Shown: positions 26,066 to 35,332, numbered from the stretch's first letter. The stretch: DNA of 64,000 nucleotides from JAAYOS01 sp050950785 (GCA_050950785.1 JBMNIG010000004.1:1-64000), one strand, 5' to 3'. Notes: generated by a model from the letters alone, not told the origin. Numbers and translations: made by a program.

Positions 26066-27055
26066 TTATTTTATGATGTAATCGTACCCTTCATCATTTA
26101 TATTAAATGATTCGGAGGTGCCTACGATAAACCCTCTCAATAGATAGATTTGATCTTTGATCGACTCAAAGTGGTCTCCATCAAGAGTAGCACTATATTC
26201 TACAGAGCTCCCAGCTTCTATCACAGTTTCAGATAGTACCATGATAAACATTTTGTCAGCAGACCATGTGTATAGGATATTCAAATCCTCGTCAAGCAAC
26301 TGAAAGTCAAACTCTTGACCTGAGGTGTGGTTAATAGTGATTGAATTGCTTGAGTTATTTTCAATAGTCAACTTCATTTCAATGCCGTCTTCTTTAAGTG
26401 ATGCCTCGACATTAACGTCTACAGGGGTCAAATTTTTGACAACCGTCAGCAATCTGTTGATCGTTACGACTGCTTCCGCTCTTGTGGCAGCATCCGCAGG
26501 ATAAAGCATGTTATTACCGCGGCCGTTTATGATACCGAGCAAAACTGCCTCAACGACATCATTTTTATACTCTGGAATCATTAGATCCTCATCGGCAAAG
26601 GGAGCTGGCATCATAAGTATGATAGCGTAGTTGCCATTTGTCATGTGCTTGAGTGCATTGATAGTATAGTGGATCATCTCATCTCTTCTGAGATGATCAT
26701 AAGGTCTGAATACCCCCTTATCGGTGACAATGCCCAAAGTAACGAGATCGATGAGCTCTGACGAGCCAACATCTTCGTTGTCTACATCACTAAAATGCTC
26801 CCGGATATCCGGTGCTCTAAAGTAGTTGATATTTATACCCAAAGCCCTGTGTATCATACGCATAAATTCAATTCGCGTAATTGCTTTGTCAGGTTGAAAT
26901 CCGTTGTTTTCACACAACACTTGTGCAAAATCGCTATTAGCTATAATTTCTGTGGCCCAATGATCATTGAGACCCTCGCAGTTTAGTGTCGTTGCACTAA
27001 TTAGATTTGCTGAAATCGAAAATAACAAAAGTAATGCAATTACGATTTTCTTCAT
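26066..27055 (-). CDS. S-layer-homology protein with C-terminal BsuPI-like domain
   Basis: 329 residues with a cleavable signal peptide (MKKIVIALLLLFSISANLIS). Three SLH-like repeats follow: about residues 28-75, 88-135 and 148-200, with the typical FQPDKAITRIEFMRMI, VFRPYDHLRRDEMI and LYPADAATRAEAVVTI. They should tether the protein to the cell wall. The last 120 residues match the pattern of the BsuPI proteinase-inhibitor fold (GQEFDFQLLDEDLNILYTWS, then VIEAGSSVEYSATLDG). An anchored protease inhibitor or adhesin is possible. Monocistronic. Confidence 0.8.
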   Translation of the reverse strand: MKKIVIALLLLFSISANLISATTLNCEGLNDHWATEIIANSDFAQVLCENNGFQPDKAITRIEFMRMIHRALGININYFRAPDIREHFSDVDNEDVGSSELIDLVTLGIVTDKGVFRPYDHLRRDEMIHYTINALKHMTNGNYAIILMMPAPFADEDLMIPEYKNDVVEAVLLGIINGRGNNMLYPADAATRAEAVVTINRLLTVVKNLTPVDVNVEASLKEDGIEMKLTIENNSSNSITINHTSGQEFDFQLLDEDLNILYTWSADKMFIMVLSETVIEAGSSVEYSATLDGDHFESIKDQIYLLRGFIVGTSESFNINDEGYDYIIK

Positions 27056-27295
27056 TCAAAATTCTCCCATCTAATATATTTCCAATTGGCCCAATTGGTT
27101 TTCATTCATATTGACATCCAAAATTGTTAAAAGTTCCTTGCTGTTTTATCGTGCCTGATAAATATCGTTTATTCGAAAGGACAATAAATACCAACAGCCA
27201 CTTGATTCCCGTTAATGATTAGCGTATGATATATGCAGGTGAGTTTTATTGATGCAAATAAAAATAATTTCATAACAAACGGGGAATCGTACAGG

Positions 27296-28198
27296 ATGGA
27301 AACCACAGAAAAGAAGAAGGCACTTCTTATCATAAACCCCTATGCTGGGAGAATGAAATCACGTACAGGACTATTTGATATCATTCATACTCTCTCCAAA
27401 AACGGTTATGAAACTACGGTTCATTCTACCACAAAGAGGGGAGATGCCACAGAATTTGTTGCAAATATAGATCAAGATTATTCTGTTATCCTGTGTTGCG
27501 GCGGAGACGGCACACTCAACGAAGTAATTACAGGTATGATGAGGCTTGAGAAGCGTTTTCCAATTGCATACATTCCCACAGGTACTGCAAATGATTTGGC
27601 TGCAAGCTTAGGACTTCCCAGAAACATAAAAAAAACCACTGATATTGCGGTAAACGGAAAAGTTTGTTTCCATGACGTAGGTATGTTCAATAATAGCTCA
27701 TACTTTACCTACGTTGCCTCCTTTGGAGCTTTTACCAAGGTGTCTTACGCCACGACCCAGCAAGCAAAGAACGCAGTCGGATATCTTGCTTATTTATTTG
27801 AAGGCATTAAAAATATGAGCGAAATAAAGCCTTACCGTGTGAAAATAGTAAGCAACGATACTGAGACTGAAGGCGAGTTTTTATTTGGAGCAGTAATGAA
27901 CACATTGCAGGCCGGCGGCGTGCTGAAGATGGACAAGAGAGTTGTTGATTTTGCTGATGGCAAATTTGAGGTCCTTCTTATAAGAAAGCCCAATAATGCA
28001 GCTGAATTGAGCGAATTGATTCGAGACCTGGCAAAAGGCAACTATGACCATAGATATATCACTCTTACTCACACCGACAATATTGTCTTTGAGAGCGATG
28101 AGCCACTGTCCTGGACTTTGGATGGTGAGTTTGGAGGGGACCATAGCCGCGTGGAAATATCAAACCTCCATAACGCTGTGGAAATTATGCGACCGTGA
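27296..28198 (+). CDS. YegS/DgkB-type lipid kinase
   Basis: A diacylglycerol-kinase-like enzyme of about 300 residues. The nucleotide-binding loop is CCGGDGTLNEVITG (about residues 66-79), the NPYAGRMKS motif lies at the start and PTGTANDLAASLGLP follows near residue 98. ATG 27296 is chosen because GGGGAA precedes it; an in-frame ATG at 27233 adds 21 residues unlike the family. It probably phosphorylates diacylglycerol or a related lipid. Monocistronic, followed by a strong hairpin. Confidence 0.88.
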   Translation: METTEKKKALLIINPYAGRMKSRTGLFDIIHTLSKNGYETTVHSTTKRGDATEFVANIDQDYSVILCCGGDGTLNEVITGMMRLEKRFPIAYIPTGTANDLAASLGLPRNIKKTTDIAVNGKVCFHDVGMFNNSSYFTYVASFGAFTKVSYATTQQAKNAVGYLAYLFEGIKNMSEIKPYRVKIVSNDTETEGEFLFGAVMNTLQAGGVLKMDKRVVDFADGKFEVLLIRKPNNAAELSELIRDLAKGNYDHRYITLTHTDNIVFESDEPLSWTLDGEFGGDHSRVEISNLHNAVEIMRP

Positions 28199-28261
28199 AG
28201 TAATGTGGTCTTGAAATCTTGAATAATGCGGCTTTTAGATACGTTTGATAGAAGCCGATAA

Positions 28262-28297
28262 GCAACAAGGAGAGGGTTATTACCCTCTCCTTGTTGC
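28262..28297. terminator. Strong 16-bp hairpin after the lipid kinase gene
   Basis: GCAACAAGGAGAGGGT (28262-28277) and its exact reverse complement (28282-28297) enclose a four-base loop. The T-run comes only later (28312), so it may act as a bidirectional terminator or an mRNA-stabilising end. Confidence 0.65.
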
Positions 28298-28365
28298 CTA
28301 CCATGCTTACTTTTTGATCCTGTGTAAACACATAATTGAATGTTAAAAAAGATTTGCAAATGCTA

Positions 28366-28554
28366 CTATTCGACAGTGATAACTGATACAGGGCAGTTTT
28401 CCTGGCATTCGATAGCCGCGTCCTCGACTTCCTCTGGAACTTCCTCCTGCCAAACTTCAGCTATACCGTCATCAGCCATGCGAAAAACTTCGGGGCAAAT
28501 TTCGGCGCAAAGCCCACAGGAAATACATCCGTCTCTGTCCAGCTTAGCAATCAT
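28366..28554 (-). CDS. [4Fe-4S] ferredoxin
   Basis: 62 residues from ATG 28554, preceded by AAGGAG; a GTG three codons earlier sits too close to that site. Single-cluster pattern: CISCGLCAEICP near the start and CQENCPV near the end, with an acidic middle, as in small clostridial ferredoxins. It is an electron carrier, probably for the hydrogenase-like protein encoded 137 bp upstream on the same strand. Confidence 0.9.
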   Translation of the reverse strand: MIAKLDRDGCISCGLCAEICPEVFRMADDGIAEVWQEEVPEEVEDAAIECQENCPVSVITVE

Positions 28555-28690
28555 CCTGATCACTCCTTATAACATTTTAGATATATTATCGAGAGAACAC
28601 AGAAAATTTGATCCTGTGCCTTCTGATAAGCTGTACCCTATTTTCTCCATTAAATTGTAATTAATCCAAATGCTAAAACCACGAAACTAC

Positions 28691-29944
28691 TCAGGAAAAA
28701 TCCCTGGTAAATATTGATTCTTCTGCCAACAGATCTTCTACTTTTTCAAAACCAAGCCTGTTGAGGAGCTCAATGACGTAAGGGTTGTCTATCGGTGTCT
28801 CAAATTGAGCGTGTTTCCCGTACTCATTGACATGTTCTCGTCCCAGTTCACGGTCAAGGATTGCCTTAGGGCCGCCTACGCATCCTCCGACACATCCCAT
28901 GCCTTCAATGAAATTATGATGGATATTTCCTTCTTTCAACTCCTGCATAATGGCCTTACATTCGCGGATGCCATTGGCCTGTATCGCCCGAACCGGCATG
29001 GAGTTTCCGGTGGACAGGCGTTCGGCAGCATCTTTAACAGCTTTGCTTACCCCTCCGGTTCTGGCATATATGCGACCTCCTAAGGAGGAGTGGTCACGCA
29101 TATCTTCTTCGAATTCTGCTGGGTCAATACCCGTAAATTCAAATAGTTGCGCTACTTCCTCGAATGTAAAAACATAATCGACAGCGTCTCTGATATCCTG
29201 CTCTCTGGCTTCCGCCTTTTTGGCCAAACATGGACCGATGAAAATAGTGATGGCTCCGGGTTCGAGTTGCTTTATTGAACGCCCGCAAGCCACCATGGGA
29301 GATACGGACCCGGGAACATGGGTGATATACTGCTTATATATTCTTCGAATTAGAGCAATCCACATCGGACAGCAGCAGCTTGTAAGCAGGAAGTCCTCCT
29401 CGTGAGTAACACGGCGGTTAAACTCAAGGGCTTCACGCAGAGTCAGGATATCGGCGAAAAGAGCAACCTCAAGCATTCCGGTAAAACCAAGTTTCTTAAA
29501 AGCACTTCTAAGCTTGCCGGGAGTAACCTCTTCACTGAATTGCCCTATAAATGCCGGAGCGATCATGGCAAATACCGGACCCTCCGAATTTTTGATGGCA
29601 GCAAGTGCAGCAATCAAATCTTTACGATCCATGAGGTTATTCCTTTTACAATTCTTCAAGCACTCGGCACAACCTGTACATCTATCAGGGTCGATAACAG
29701 CGTTTCCTTTTTCGTCTATGGTTATAGCTTCGAAGAGACAACTCACCCTGCAATTCTCTCTTTCCTCGTCAGTGCAATCGGTGCAATCATCAAGGCGCCA
29801 CACCGGAGTACATTTTTCCGGATGTAGGAGGCAGTCAATATGGTGCGGGTCGTAATTGTACATTCGTAGCGAATCCAACTCATTGGCCAAATGTCCCTCG
29901 ATCTCAGCTTTTAGCAGGCGGTTGTACAGCTCGTTAAATGTCAT
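28691..29944 (-). CDS. [FeFe]-hydrogenase-like protein with ferredoxin domain
   Basis: 417 residues from ATG 29944 (AGGAG site). Cys-rich cluster motifs fill the N-terminal third (CTDCTDEERENC, then CTGCAECLKNC). The hydrogenase large-subunit domain follows with altered H-cluster motifs: TSCCCPMW in place of TSCCPxW, IGPCLAKKAEA for the PCxxKxxE motif, and EGMGCVGGCVGGPK in the third motif. The H-cluster cysteines are kept. It is shorter than bidirectional HydA and fits the poorly studied putative sensory groups (C/D); catalysis is uncertain. A ferredoxin gene follows. Confidence 0.82.
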   Translation of the reverse strand: MTFNELYNRLLKAEIEGHLANELDSLRMYNYDPHHIDCLLHPEKCTPVWRLDDCTDCTDEERENCRVSCLFEAITIDEKGNAVIDPDRCTGCAECLKNCKRNNLMDRKDLIAALAAIKNSEGPVFAMIAPAFIGQFSEEVTPGKLRSAFKKLGFTGMLEVALFADILTLREALEFNRRVTHEEDFLLTSCCCPMWIALIRRIYKQYITHVPGSVSPMVACGRSIKQLEPGAITIFIGPCLAKKAEAREQDIRDAVDYVFTFEEVAQLFEFTGIDPAEFEEDMRDHSSLGGRIYARTGGVSKAVKDAAERLSTGNSMPVRAIQANGIRECKAIMQELKEGNIHHNFIEGMGCVGGCVGGPKAILDRELGREHVNEYGKHAQFETPIDNPYVIELLNRLGFEKVEDLLAEESIFTRDFS

Positions 29945-30084
29945 ATCAAAAATTCTCCTATATCGTTTTTCTTTCGGGTTCAACCAATATTATAGTGTTA
30001 CTTATTGCTTGATTTTAGATATCAAAGGTAATATAATTAACAACAATCTTTTATGATTCGACAAACATTCGCGAGGAGTATGAA

Positions 30085-30945
30085 ATGAAAAGACAAAAAA
30101 GAATTGCAGCCATACATGATATTTCATGTTTTGGGAAGTGTTCGCTTACAGTAGCTCTTCCGATAATATCTGCTGCCGGAATCGAGACCAGTGTTATACC
30201 AACGGCGGTTTTGTCAACCCATACCGGCGGATTTACCGGCTACACCTTCAGGGACTTGACTGAGGACATTATGCCGACAGCAGAGCATTGGAAATCTCTT
30301 GGTCTTGAGTTTGACGCAATATATACAGGGTATGTGGGCTCTATTGAACAGCTTGAAATATTAGAAGGAGTTTTTGATCTGCTGCGCAGTGATGGGACAA
30401 AGATCATCGTCGATCCGGTCATGGCGGATAATGGAGTGTTATATAAGAATTTTTCTCCGGAATTTCCCATGAATATGAAAAGACTTGCGCAGAAGGCAGA
30501 CGTACTTATCCCTAATATTACGGAAGCGGTATTTCTCCTTGGGAAGCCATACTTGGAGGGCCCTTACACTGAAGGATATATCCGTGAAATCGTTGAGGAA
30601 CTTGCCGGATTTGGGGCAAAGCAAATCGTTCTAACCGGTGTTTATTTTGATAACGATAATATCGGAACAGCAAACTACGATACGGAGAAAGGTTCACTGT
30701 CATATACCATGGCAAATAGGATAGAGGGCTATTATCACGGAACGGGGGACATATTCGGTAGCGCTCTTTGCGCAGCACTTATACGAGGACATACGCTGCA
30801 GAACTCTGCTCGCATTGCAGTAGATCTTACAGTTTCCAGTATCGCTTGTTCAAAAGAAGCTGGCACAGATATTAGATTTGGAGTAAATTTCGAAGAAAAT
30901 CTTCCTGATTTTATAAATGCTGTAAAAAGTGGTAATGAGCTATGA
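30085..30945 (+). CDS. pdxY: Pyridoxal/pyridoxamine kinase
   Basis: A 286-residue ribokinase-fold enzyme that phosphorylates vitamin B6 vitamers to PLP precursors. Landmarks are AIHDISCFGKCSLTVALPIIS at the substrate site, STHTGGFTGYTF, IIVDPVMADNG (about residue 110) and the anion-hole/catalytic Asp in YYHGTGDIFGSAL (about 220). The ribosome site is GAGGAG. It overlaps the next gene (tcdA) by four bases (ATGA), so they are coupled. Confidence 0.88.
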   Translation: MKRQKRIAAIHDISCFGKCSLTVALPIISAAGIETSVIPTAVLSTHTGGFTGYTFRDLTEDIMPTAEHWKSLGLEFDAIYTGYVGSIEQLEILEGVFDLLRSDGTKIIVDPVMADNGVLYKNFSPEFPMNMKRLAQKADVLIPNITEAVFLLGKPYLEGPYTEGYIREIVEELAGFGAKQIVLTGVYFDNDNIGTANYDTEKGSLSYTMANRIEGYYHGTGDIFGSALCAALIRGHTLQNSARIAVDLTVSSIACSKEAGTDIRFGVNFEENLPDFINAVKSGNEL

Positions 30946-31703
30946 TTTGGGATGAGCACGCTTTTTCAAGAACGGAGATTCTTTTGGGGAGTGCGGCCCT
31001 TGAAAAACTGAGAAATTCATCGGTAGCCGTCTTTGGTGTTGGGGGCGTAGGTGGATATTGCACCGAGGCACTTGCTAGGAGTGGAATTGGTAGGATTGCT
31101 CTTATTGACAAGGACCTTATTTCAATATCTAATTTGAACCGACAGATTATTGCAACCACATCTTCTATAGGCAGGCCAAAAGTAGATGTGATGAAGGAAC
31201 GAATCAACGATATCAATCCCCAAGCCATCGTTGAAATATATAATATGTTTTATAATGAAGAAACTTCGGACCAAATAAGTTTGAAGGATTACGATTATAT
31301 TGTAGATGCAATTGATACTGTATCGTCGAAAATCACCCTCATACTGAAGGCAAAAGCTGCCCAAACTATGATCATTAGTTGTATGGGAGCAGGAAACAAG
31401 CTTGATCCAACTCGATTTGAAGTGACGGACATATATAAGACATCGGTTTGTCCGCTTGCCAGAGTAATGCGCTATGAGTTGCGAAAAAGGGGAGTTGGAT
31501 CACTTAAAGTCGTATACTCCAAAGAGCAACCGATCAAGCAATTGCATACCAGTACAGATACGATCGAAACCTCTCATGTTGAATGCTCTGAAAATGCAGA
31601 AAGCGGATTTAGAAAGCAGGTTCCGGGAAGCGTATCTTTTGTTCCTTCTGTCGCAGGACTTATAATAGCAGGCGAAGTAATAAAGGCTTTAATTTCCCAA
31701 TGA
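30942..31703 (+). CDS. tcdA: tRNA threonylcarbamoyladenosine dehydratase (E1-like)
   Basis: 253 residues of the ThiF/MoeB/E1 superfamily. The ATP-binding loop is VAVFGVGGVGGY (about residues 28-39), with DKDLISISNLNRQ (about 54-66) and the adenylation region DAIDTVSSK (about 122). CsdL/TcdA proteins cyclise t6A at position 37 of tRNA. The end VSFVPSVAGLIIAGEVIKAL is typical. Translated from an ATG overlapping the pdxY stop. Confidence 0.88.
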   Translation: MIWDEHAFSRTEILLGSAALEKLRNSSVAVFGVGGVGGYCTEALARSGIGRIALIDKDLISISNLNRQIIATTSSIGRPKVDVMKERINDINPQAIVEIYNMFYNEETSDQISLKDYDYIVDAIDTVSSKITLILKAKAAQTMIISCMGAGNKLDPTRFEVTDIYKTSVCPLARVMRYELRKRGVGSLKVVYSKEQPIKQLHTSTDTIETSHVECSENAESGFRKQVPGSVSFVPSVAGLIIAGEVIKALISQ

Positions 31704-31805
31704 GGAAAAACCTGCATTCATGCGAGGATAGTATACTATAATGTAAATTGCGAATCAAGTACAAAGTTAGATTTAGTTTACATCTGAAATAATGCCGGAC
31801 TTGGA

Positions 31806-31840
31806 AAGCAGGCAGGCAGGTCGATCCCGCCTGCCTGCTT
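31806..31840. repeat. GC-rich palindrome downstream of tcdA
   Basis: AAGCAGGCAGGC (31806-31817) and GCCTGCCTGCTT (31829-31840) form a perfect 12-bp stem built of GCAG repeats. Neither strand has a T-run. It lies between two convergent genes. Confidence 0.55.
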
Positions 31841-31887
31841 GGCAGCAATATAGACATGGTCTTTGCATTCAATTTATGGCCACGATC

Positions 31888-32523
31888 TTATTTGCCAATA
31901 AACATTTGCACCCAATACTTTCCGTCTGCGACATAGCCCACACCTATCTGATTATAAGAAGAGTTAAGAATGTTCGCTCTATGTCCGGAAGAGTTCCACC
32001 ACGCCTCAACTACCTGTGCGGGTGTTGATTGTCCTTTTGCAATATTTTCTCCGGCCGACCGATAGCTTATGCCAAATGCCTTGATCATATCAAATGGAGA
32101 GCCGTATGTGGGGCTTGTATGGGAAAAGTAATTTTTGTTCCGCATATCCTGGGCTTTGTATTGTGCCACCCTGCTAAGTTCCCAATTTGCAGTGAGTGGC
32201 TTTAGACCATTCTGTGTACGCTTCACATTCGTAAGGCGAATAACTTCATTGACATAGCTTGTAAGGGTTGTGTCCTGTAGTGGAATATTCAATATCTGAC
32301 CGGGATAAATTAGGTTTGGATTTTTGATTTGGTCATTTGCTGCGATTATTTCACTTAACCCTACATGATATTTGACAGCGATCTTCCACATTGACTCGCC
32401 TTTTACAACAGTGTGCTTTACAACTCTTGCTTCAGCATCCGGTGTCATGACTCCAAGAAAACAAATAATAAAGAATATTGTCAAAACCCTTGTGCAATAT
32501 ATTAAAGATTTTCGAGACCTCAT
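31888..32523 (-). CDS. Secreted LysM-CAP domain protein
   Basis: 211 residues with a signal peptide (about residues 1-32). One LysM domain follows (VVKHTVVKGESMWKIAVKYHVG to LNIPL, about 35-80), then a CAP/SCP domain (about 95-211) with the expected HTSPTYGSPFDM, AGENIAKGQ and WWNSSGHRANILNSSY blocks. It resembles YkwD and SafA-type proteins that bind peptidoglycan at the cell or spore surface. The biochemical activity of bacterial CAP domains is not settled. Confidence 0.88.
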   Translation of the reverse strand: MRSRKSLIYCTRVLTIFFIICFLGVMTPDAEARVVKHTVVKGESMWKIAVKYHVGLSEIIAANDQIKNPNLIYPGQILNIPLQDTTLTSYVNEVIRLTNVKRTQNGLKPLTANWELSRVAQYKAQDMRNKNYFSHTSPTYGSPFDMIKAFGISYRSAGENIAKGQSTPAQVVEAWWNSSGHRANILNSSYNQIGVGYVADGKYWVQMFIGK

Positions 32524-32890
32524 GATACCACCTTTTCTATATTTATTAAATTCATTTAGTTACTTTGATTTTGGTTTCCCAAATTAGTATGGATAAATCT
32601 AAGAACAATATCCAATTCACTAGGTTGTTTAATAATGCAAAAATGTAAAAAAACGTTTCCTTTTTGTCATATACTCATATGGTATATTGTCAGTTTGCGT
32701 CTGCCAATTTATGTTGTTTTGTATTGGAATTCAATGAAAATACAAAGAATTATGCAATATTTATAAAATAGTTTACTGAAAATCAGTATTATTGACATAT
32801 AATTGCCTTTATGCATGTTGACTTACTTCGCGAAAATTTGTTATAATGATATCAAATGGCTATAAGAGCAATGATGGAAGGAAGAAAGTC
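32524..32890. other. Intergenic region between divergent LysM-CAP and HEAT-repeat genes
   Basis: About 365 bp of AT-rich DNA without a gene. It holds promoters for both sides; the clear one is at 32818-32847. Confidence 0.45.
32818..32847 (+). promoter_or_regulatory. Promoter of the HEAT-repeat gene
   Basis: TTGACT at 32818-32823 and TATAAT at 32842-32847 with an 18-bp spacer, 43 bp before the start codon. Confidence 0.65.
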
Positions 32891-33214
32891 ATGAAATACG
32901 CGAAAATTGAAAAGTATGCTCAAAAAGGTAAGTTTGATAAGCTCATAGGTATTGCAGAAGGCAAGGATCTTGAAATGTCAAAGGCAGCTATTGCTGCACT
33001 GGCTACTATAAAGAAGGACGAGAGCTTCAACTTTTTAGTTGTTGCGCTCCGCAATCCCAATAAGGAAATACGACTTGCAGCAATTGAAGCCCTAGGCGAA
33101 ATAGGCATGGCAAGAGGAAGGACCCACCTAAGTCATCTGGCCGACACAGACCCCGACCAAGAAATTGCAACTGCTGCAAGAGAAGCTGCTGCAAAGCTGG
33201 CAAATTCAAAATAG
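32891..33214 (+). CDS. Small HEAT-repeat protein
   Basis: 107 residues from ATG 32891 (GGAAGGAAG ribosome site); an earlier in-frame ATG at 32846 overlaps the -10 box and is unlikely. It has three alpha-helical HEAT/PBS-lyase-type repeats, seen as MSKAAIAALATIKKDESFNF, RLAAIEALGEIGMARGRTHL and IATAAREAAAKLA. A protein-protein interaction role is expected; no partner is evident. Single gene with its own promoter and terminator. Confidence 0.75.
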   Translation: MKYAKIEKYAQKGKFDKLIGIAEGKDLEMSKAAIAALATIKKDESFNFLVVALRNPNKEIRLAAIEALGEIGMARGRTHLSHLADTDPDQEIATAAREAAAKLANSK

Positions 33215-33246
33215 TCTAAACTCACTTGGCATACTAAGATTAAAAT

Positions 33247-33290
33247 CGCGGTACACTGCTTGATGATCACAAGCAATGTACCGCGTTTTA
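33247..33290. terminator. Bidirectional terminator between HEAT-repeat gene and htpG
   Basis: CGCGGTACA (33247-33255) pairs with TGTACCGCG (33277-33285), and inside it TGCTTG pairs with CAAGCA. A TTTTA run follows. Confidence 0.78.
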
Positions 33291-33321
33291 TATATTCGAT
33301 CCTTCAAAAACGGCACAAAAT

Positions 33322-35205
33322 TTATTGACTCATTAGTTTACAAAGGTCTTCGCCAAAAGCCACTGGATCTTCAAGGGGCAGTCCTTCGATCAGAAGTGAT
33401 TGTCCGTAAAGGATTCGGCTATAAGTTGACAGTTTATCGGGGTCTCTTTCTTTGAGATCTATAAGTTTTTTGAAAACCGCGTGTTCAGCATTTAGTTCAA
33501 GGACCCTCTTTGCCTTGACACCACCGCCTGTAGGCATTGCATTTAGCACCTTTTCCATTTCAAGAGAAACTTCACCTTCGGAGGAAAGACAGACTGGATG
33601 GGATTTGAGCCGAAGTGAAAGTTTTACTGACGACACTTTGTCATCAAGGGCCTTTTGAATAGCCTCGAGGAGTTCCTTGTGTTCTTTTTCTTTTTCGTCA
33701 GTGGCTTTTTTCTCATCCTCTTCAGAAAGCCCTAGATCCCCGGATGTGGCAGAGATGAAGTTCTTACCATCCCAGTCTCCTAACAGCTTGACAAGAAACT
33801 CATCAACATCATCAGTCATGCACAAAACATCATAACCTTTTTCCCGTATCCTTTCGAGTTGGGGCAGGCGGGAGATGTTCTCAACAGAATCACCGCAGAC
33901 ATAGTAGATGTGAGATTGTTCAGGCTTCATTGAATCCACGTACTCTTGGATGGTTATATATTTGTCTTCATTTAGAGACTGATATACCAACAGATCTTTC
34001 AAGAAGTCTTTCTGAGCACCAAAGCTTTGATAAATTCCAAATTTGATAGGAAGTCCGAAGAGTTTGAAAAAGGTAGTATATTTCTCTCTGTCTTTATCCA
34101 ATAGTTTTTTGAGTTCGTTTTTGATTTTTTTCTCAATACTCTTGGCAATAAGCTTTAGCTGCCTGTCATGCTGTAGCATTTCGCGAGAGATGTTAAGCGA
34201 AAGATCCTGTGTGTCCACAAGCCCGCGTACAAAACTAAAATAGTCAGGAAGAAGGTCGGGGCAGTTTTCCATGATCAGCACACCGCTTGAATAGAGCTGA
34301 AGACCTCGCTGAAACTCTTTAGTGTAATAATTATATGGTGCATTTGCCGGGACATAAAGAAGGGCGTTATAGGTAACAGCACCTTCGGCGTTTGTATGGA
34401 CAGCGATGAGTGGATCGGAAAAATCGAAGAACTTGTCCTTGTAAAAATTATTGTAGTCCTCTTCTTTTATATCGGACTTGTTTCTTTTCCAGAGTGGAAC
34501 CATGCTATTTAAGGTTTCAAGCTCAAAATATGTTTCATATTCTTTGTCGTTGTCCTTTTTGGGACGGGACTTTTCGATCTCCATTTTGATTGGGTAACGG
34601 ATGTAGTCGGAATATTTCTTAACTAGAGCGGAAATTTGATATCCATTCAGGAACTCGTCGTAGTTCTCTTCTTCAGTGTTATCTTTTAGTTCCAGAATGA
34701 TTTCAGTGCCGGTTTCTTCTTTCTCGCAAGGCTCGATGATATATCCATCGACGCCCGTAGACTCCCACTTGTAGGCCTGTTTTTCACCATATGCCAAACT
34801 GATAACGGTTACTTTCTTACTTACCATGAATGCTGAATAAAAACCAACTCCGAACTGCCCGATTATATCTATATCCCCATCGAGTTCGTTTGTGTTTTTG
34901 AATTCAAGAGTACCGCTACGAGCAATGGTTCCCAGGTTTGATTCGAGCTCCTCGCTGTTCATACCGCATCCGTTATCTGAAATAGTGAGGGTGCGTTTGT
35001 TTTTGTCTGCAGTTATGAGTATCCTAAAATCATCCCTGGACATTCCTATATCGGAATCGGTGAGGGTACGGAAATATAGTTTGTCGATAGCGTCGCTGGC
35101 ATTTGAAATCAATTCTCGAAGAAATATCTCCTTGTGGGTATAAATAGAGTTGATCATCAAATCCAATATGCGCTTTGATTCTGTTTGAAATTGTTTCTTC
35201 ACCAT
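33322..35205 (-). CDS. htpG: Molecular chaperone HtpG (Hsp90)
   Basis: 627 residues, full Hsp90 layout. N-terminal ATPase (1-215) with ELISNASDA, ISDNGCGM and GQFGVGFYSAFMV; middle domain with RGLVDTQDLSLNISREMLQ; C-terminal dimerisation domain. It is an ATP-driven cytosolic chaperone. The ribosome site is AAGGTGG. A perfect CIRCE element and a promoter lie 70-130 bp upstream, so HrcA should repress it, unlike Bacillus subtilis htpG which is CIRCE-independent. Confidence 0.95.
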   Translation of the reverse strand: MVKKQFQTESKRILDLMINSIYTHKEIFLRELISNASDAIDKLYFRTLTDSDIGMSRDDFRILITADKNKRTLTISDNGCGMNSEELESNLGTIARSGTLEFKNTNELDGDIDIIGQFGVGFYSAFMVSKKVTVISLAYGEKQAYKWESTGVDGYIIEPCEKEETGTEIILELKDNTEEENYDEFLNGYQISALVKKYSDYIRYPIKMEIEKSRPKKDNDKEYETYFELETLNSMVPLWKRNKSDIKEEDYNNFYKDKFFDFSDPLIAVHTNAEGAVTYNALLYVPANAPYNYYTKEFQRGLQLYSSGVLIMENCPDLLPDYFSFVRGLVDTQDLSLNISREMLQHDRQLKLIAKSIEKKIKNELKKLLDKDREKYTTFFKLFGLPIKFGIYQSFGAQKDFLKDLLVYQSLNEDKYITIQEYVDSMKPEQSHIYYVCGDSVENISRLPQLERIREKGYDVLCMTDDVDEFLVKLLGDWDGKNFISATSGDLGLSEEDEKKATDEKEKEHKELLEAIQKALDDKVSSVKLSLRLKSHPVCLSSEGEVSLEMEKVLNAMPTGGGVKAKRVLELNAEHAVFKKLIDLKERDPDKLSTYSRILYGQSLLIEGLPLEDPVAFGEDLCKLMSQ

Positions 35206-35273
35206 ACTACCACCTTACACAAAAAGAATTTTTATTATTAAATTAAAGAGTAGAGAACCTCCAATAATACATA

Positions 35274-35300
35274 TTAGCACTCTAATATTAAGAGTGCTAA
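35274..35300. promoter_or_regulatory. CIRCE element (HrcA operator)
   Basis: TTAGCACTC, nine bases, GAGTGCTAA: an exact match to the CIRCE consensus. It lies between the htpG promoter and its start codon. Confidence 0.93.
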
Positions 35301-35303
35301 TAT

Positions 35304-35332
35304 AATATAGACTATTTTATCCAAAAATGCAA
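35304..35332 (-). promoter_or_regulatory. htpG promoter
   Basis: On the minus strand TTGCAT (35327-35332) and TATATT (35304-35309), spacer 17 bp. The CIRCE element starts four bases downstream of the -10 box. Confidence 0.7.
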
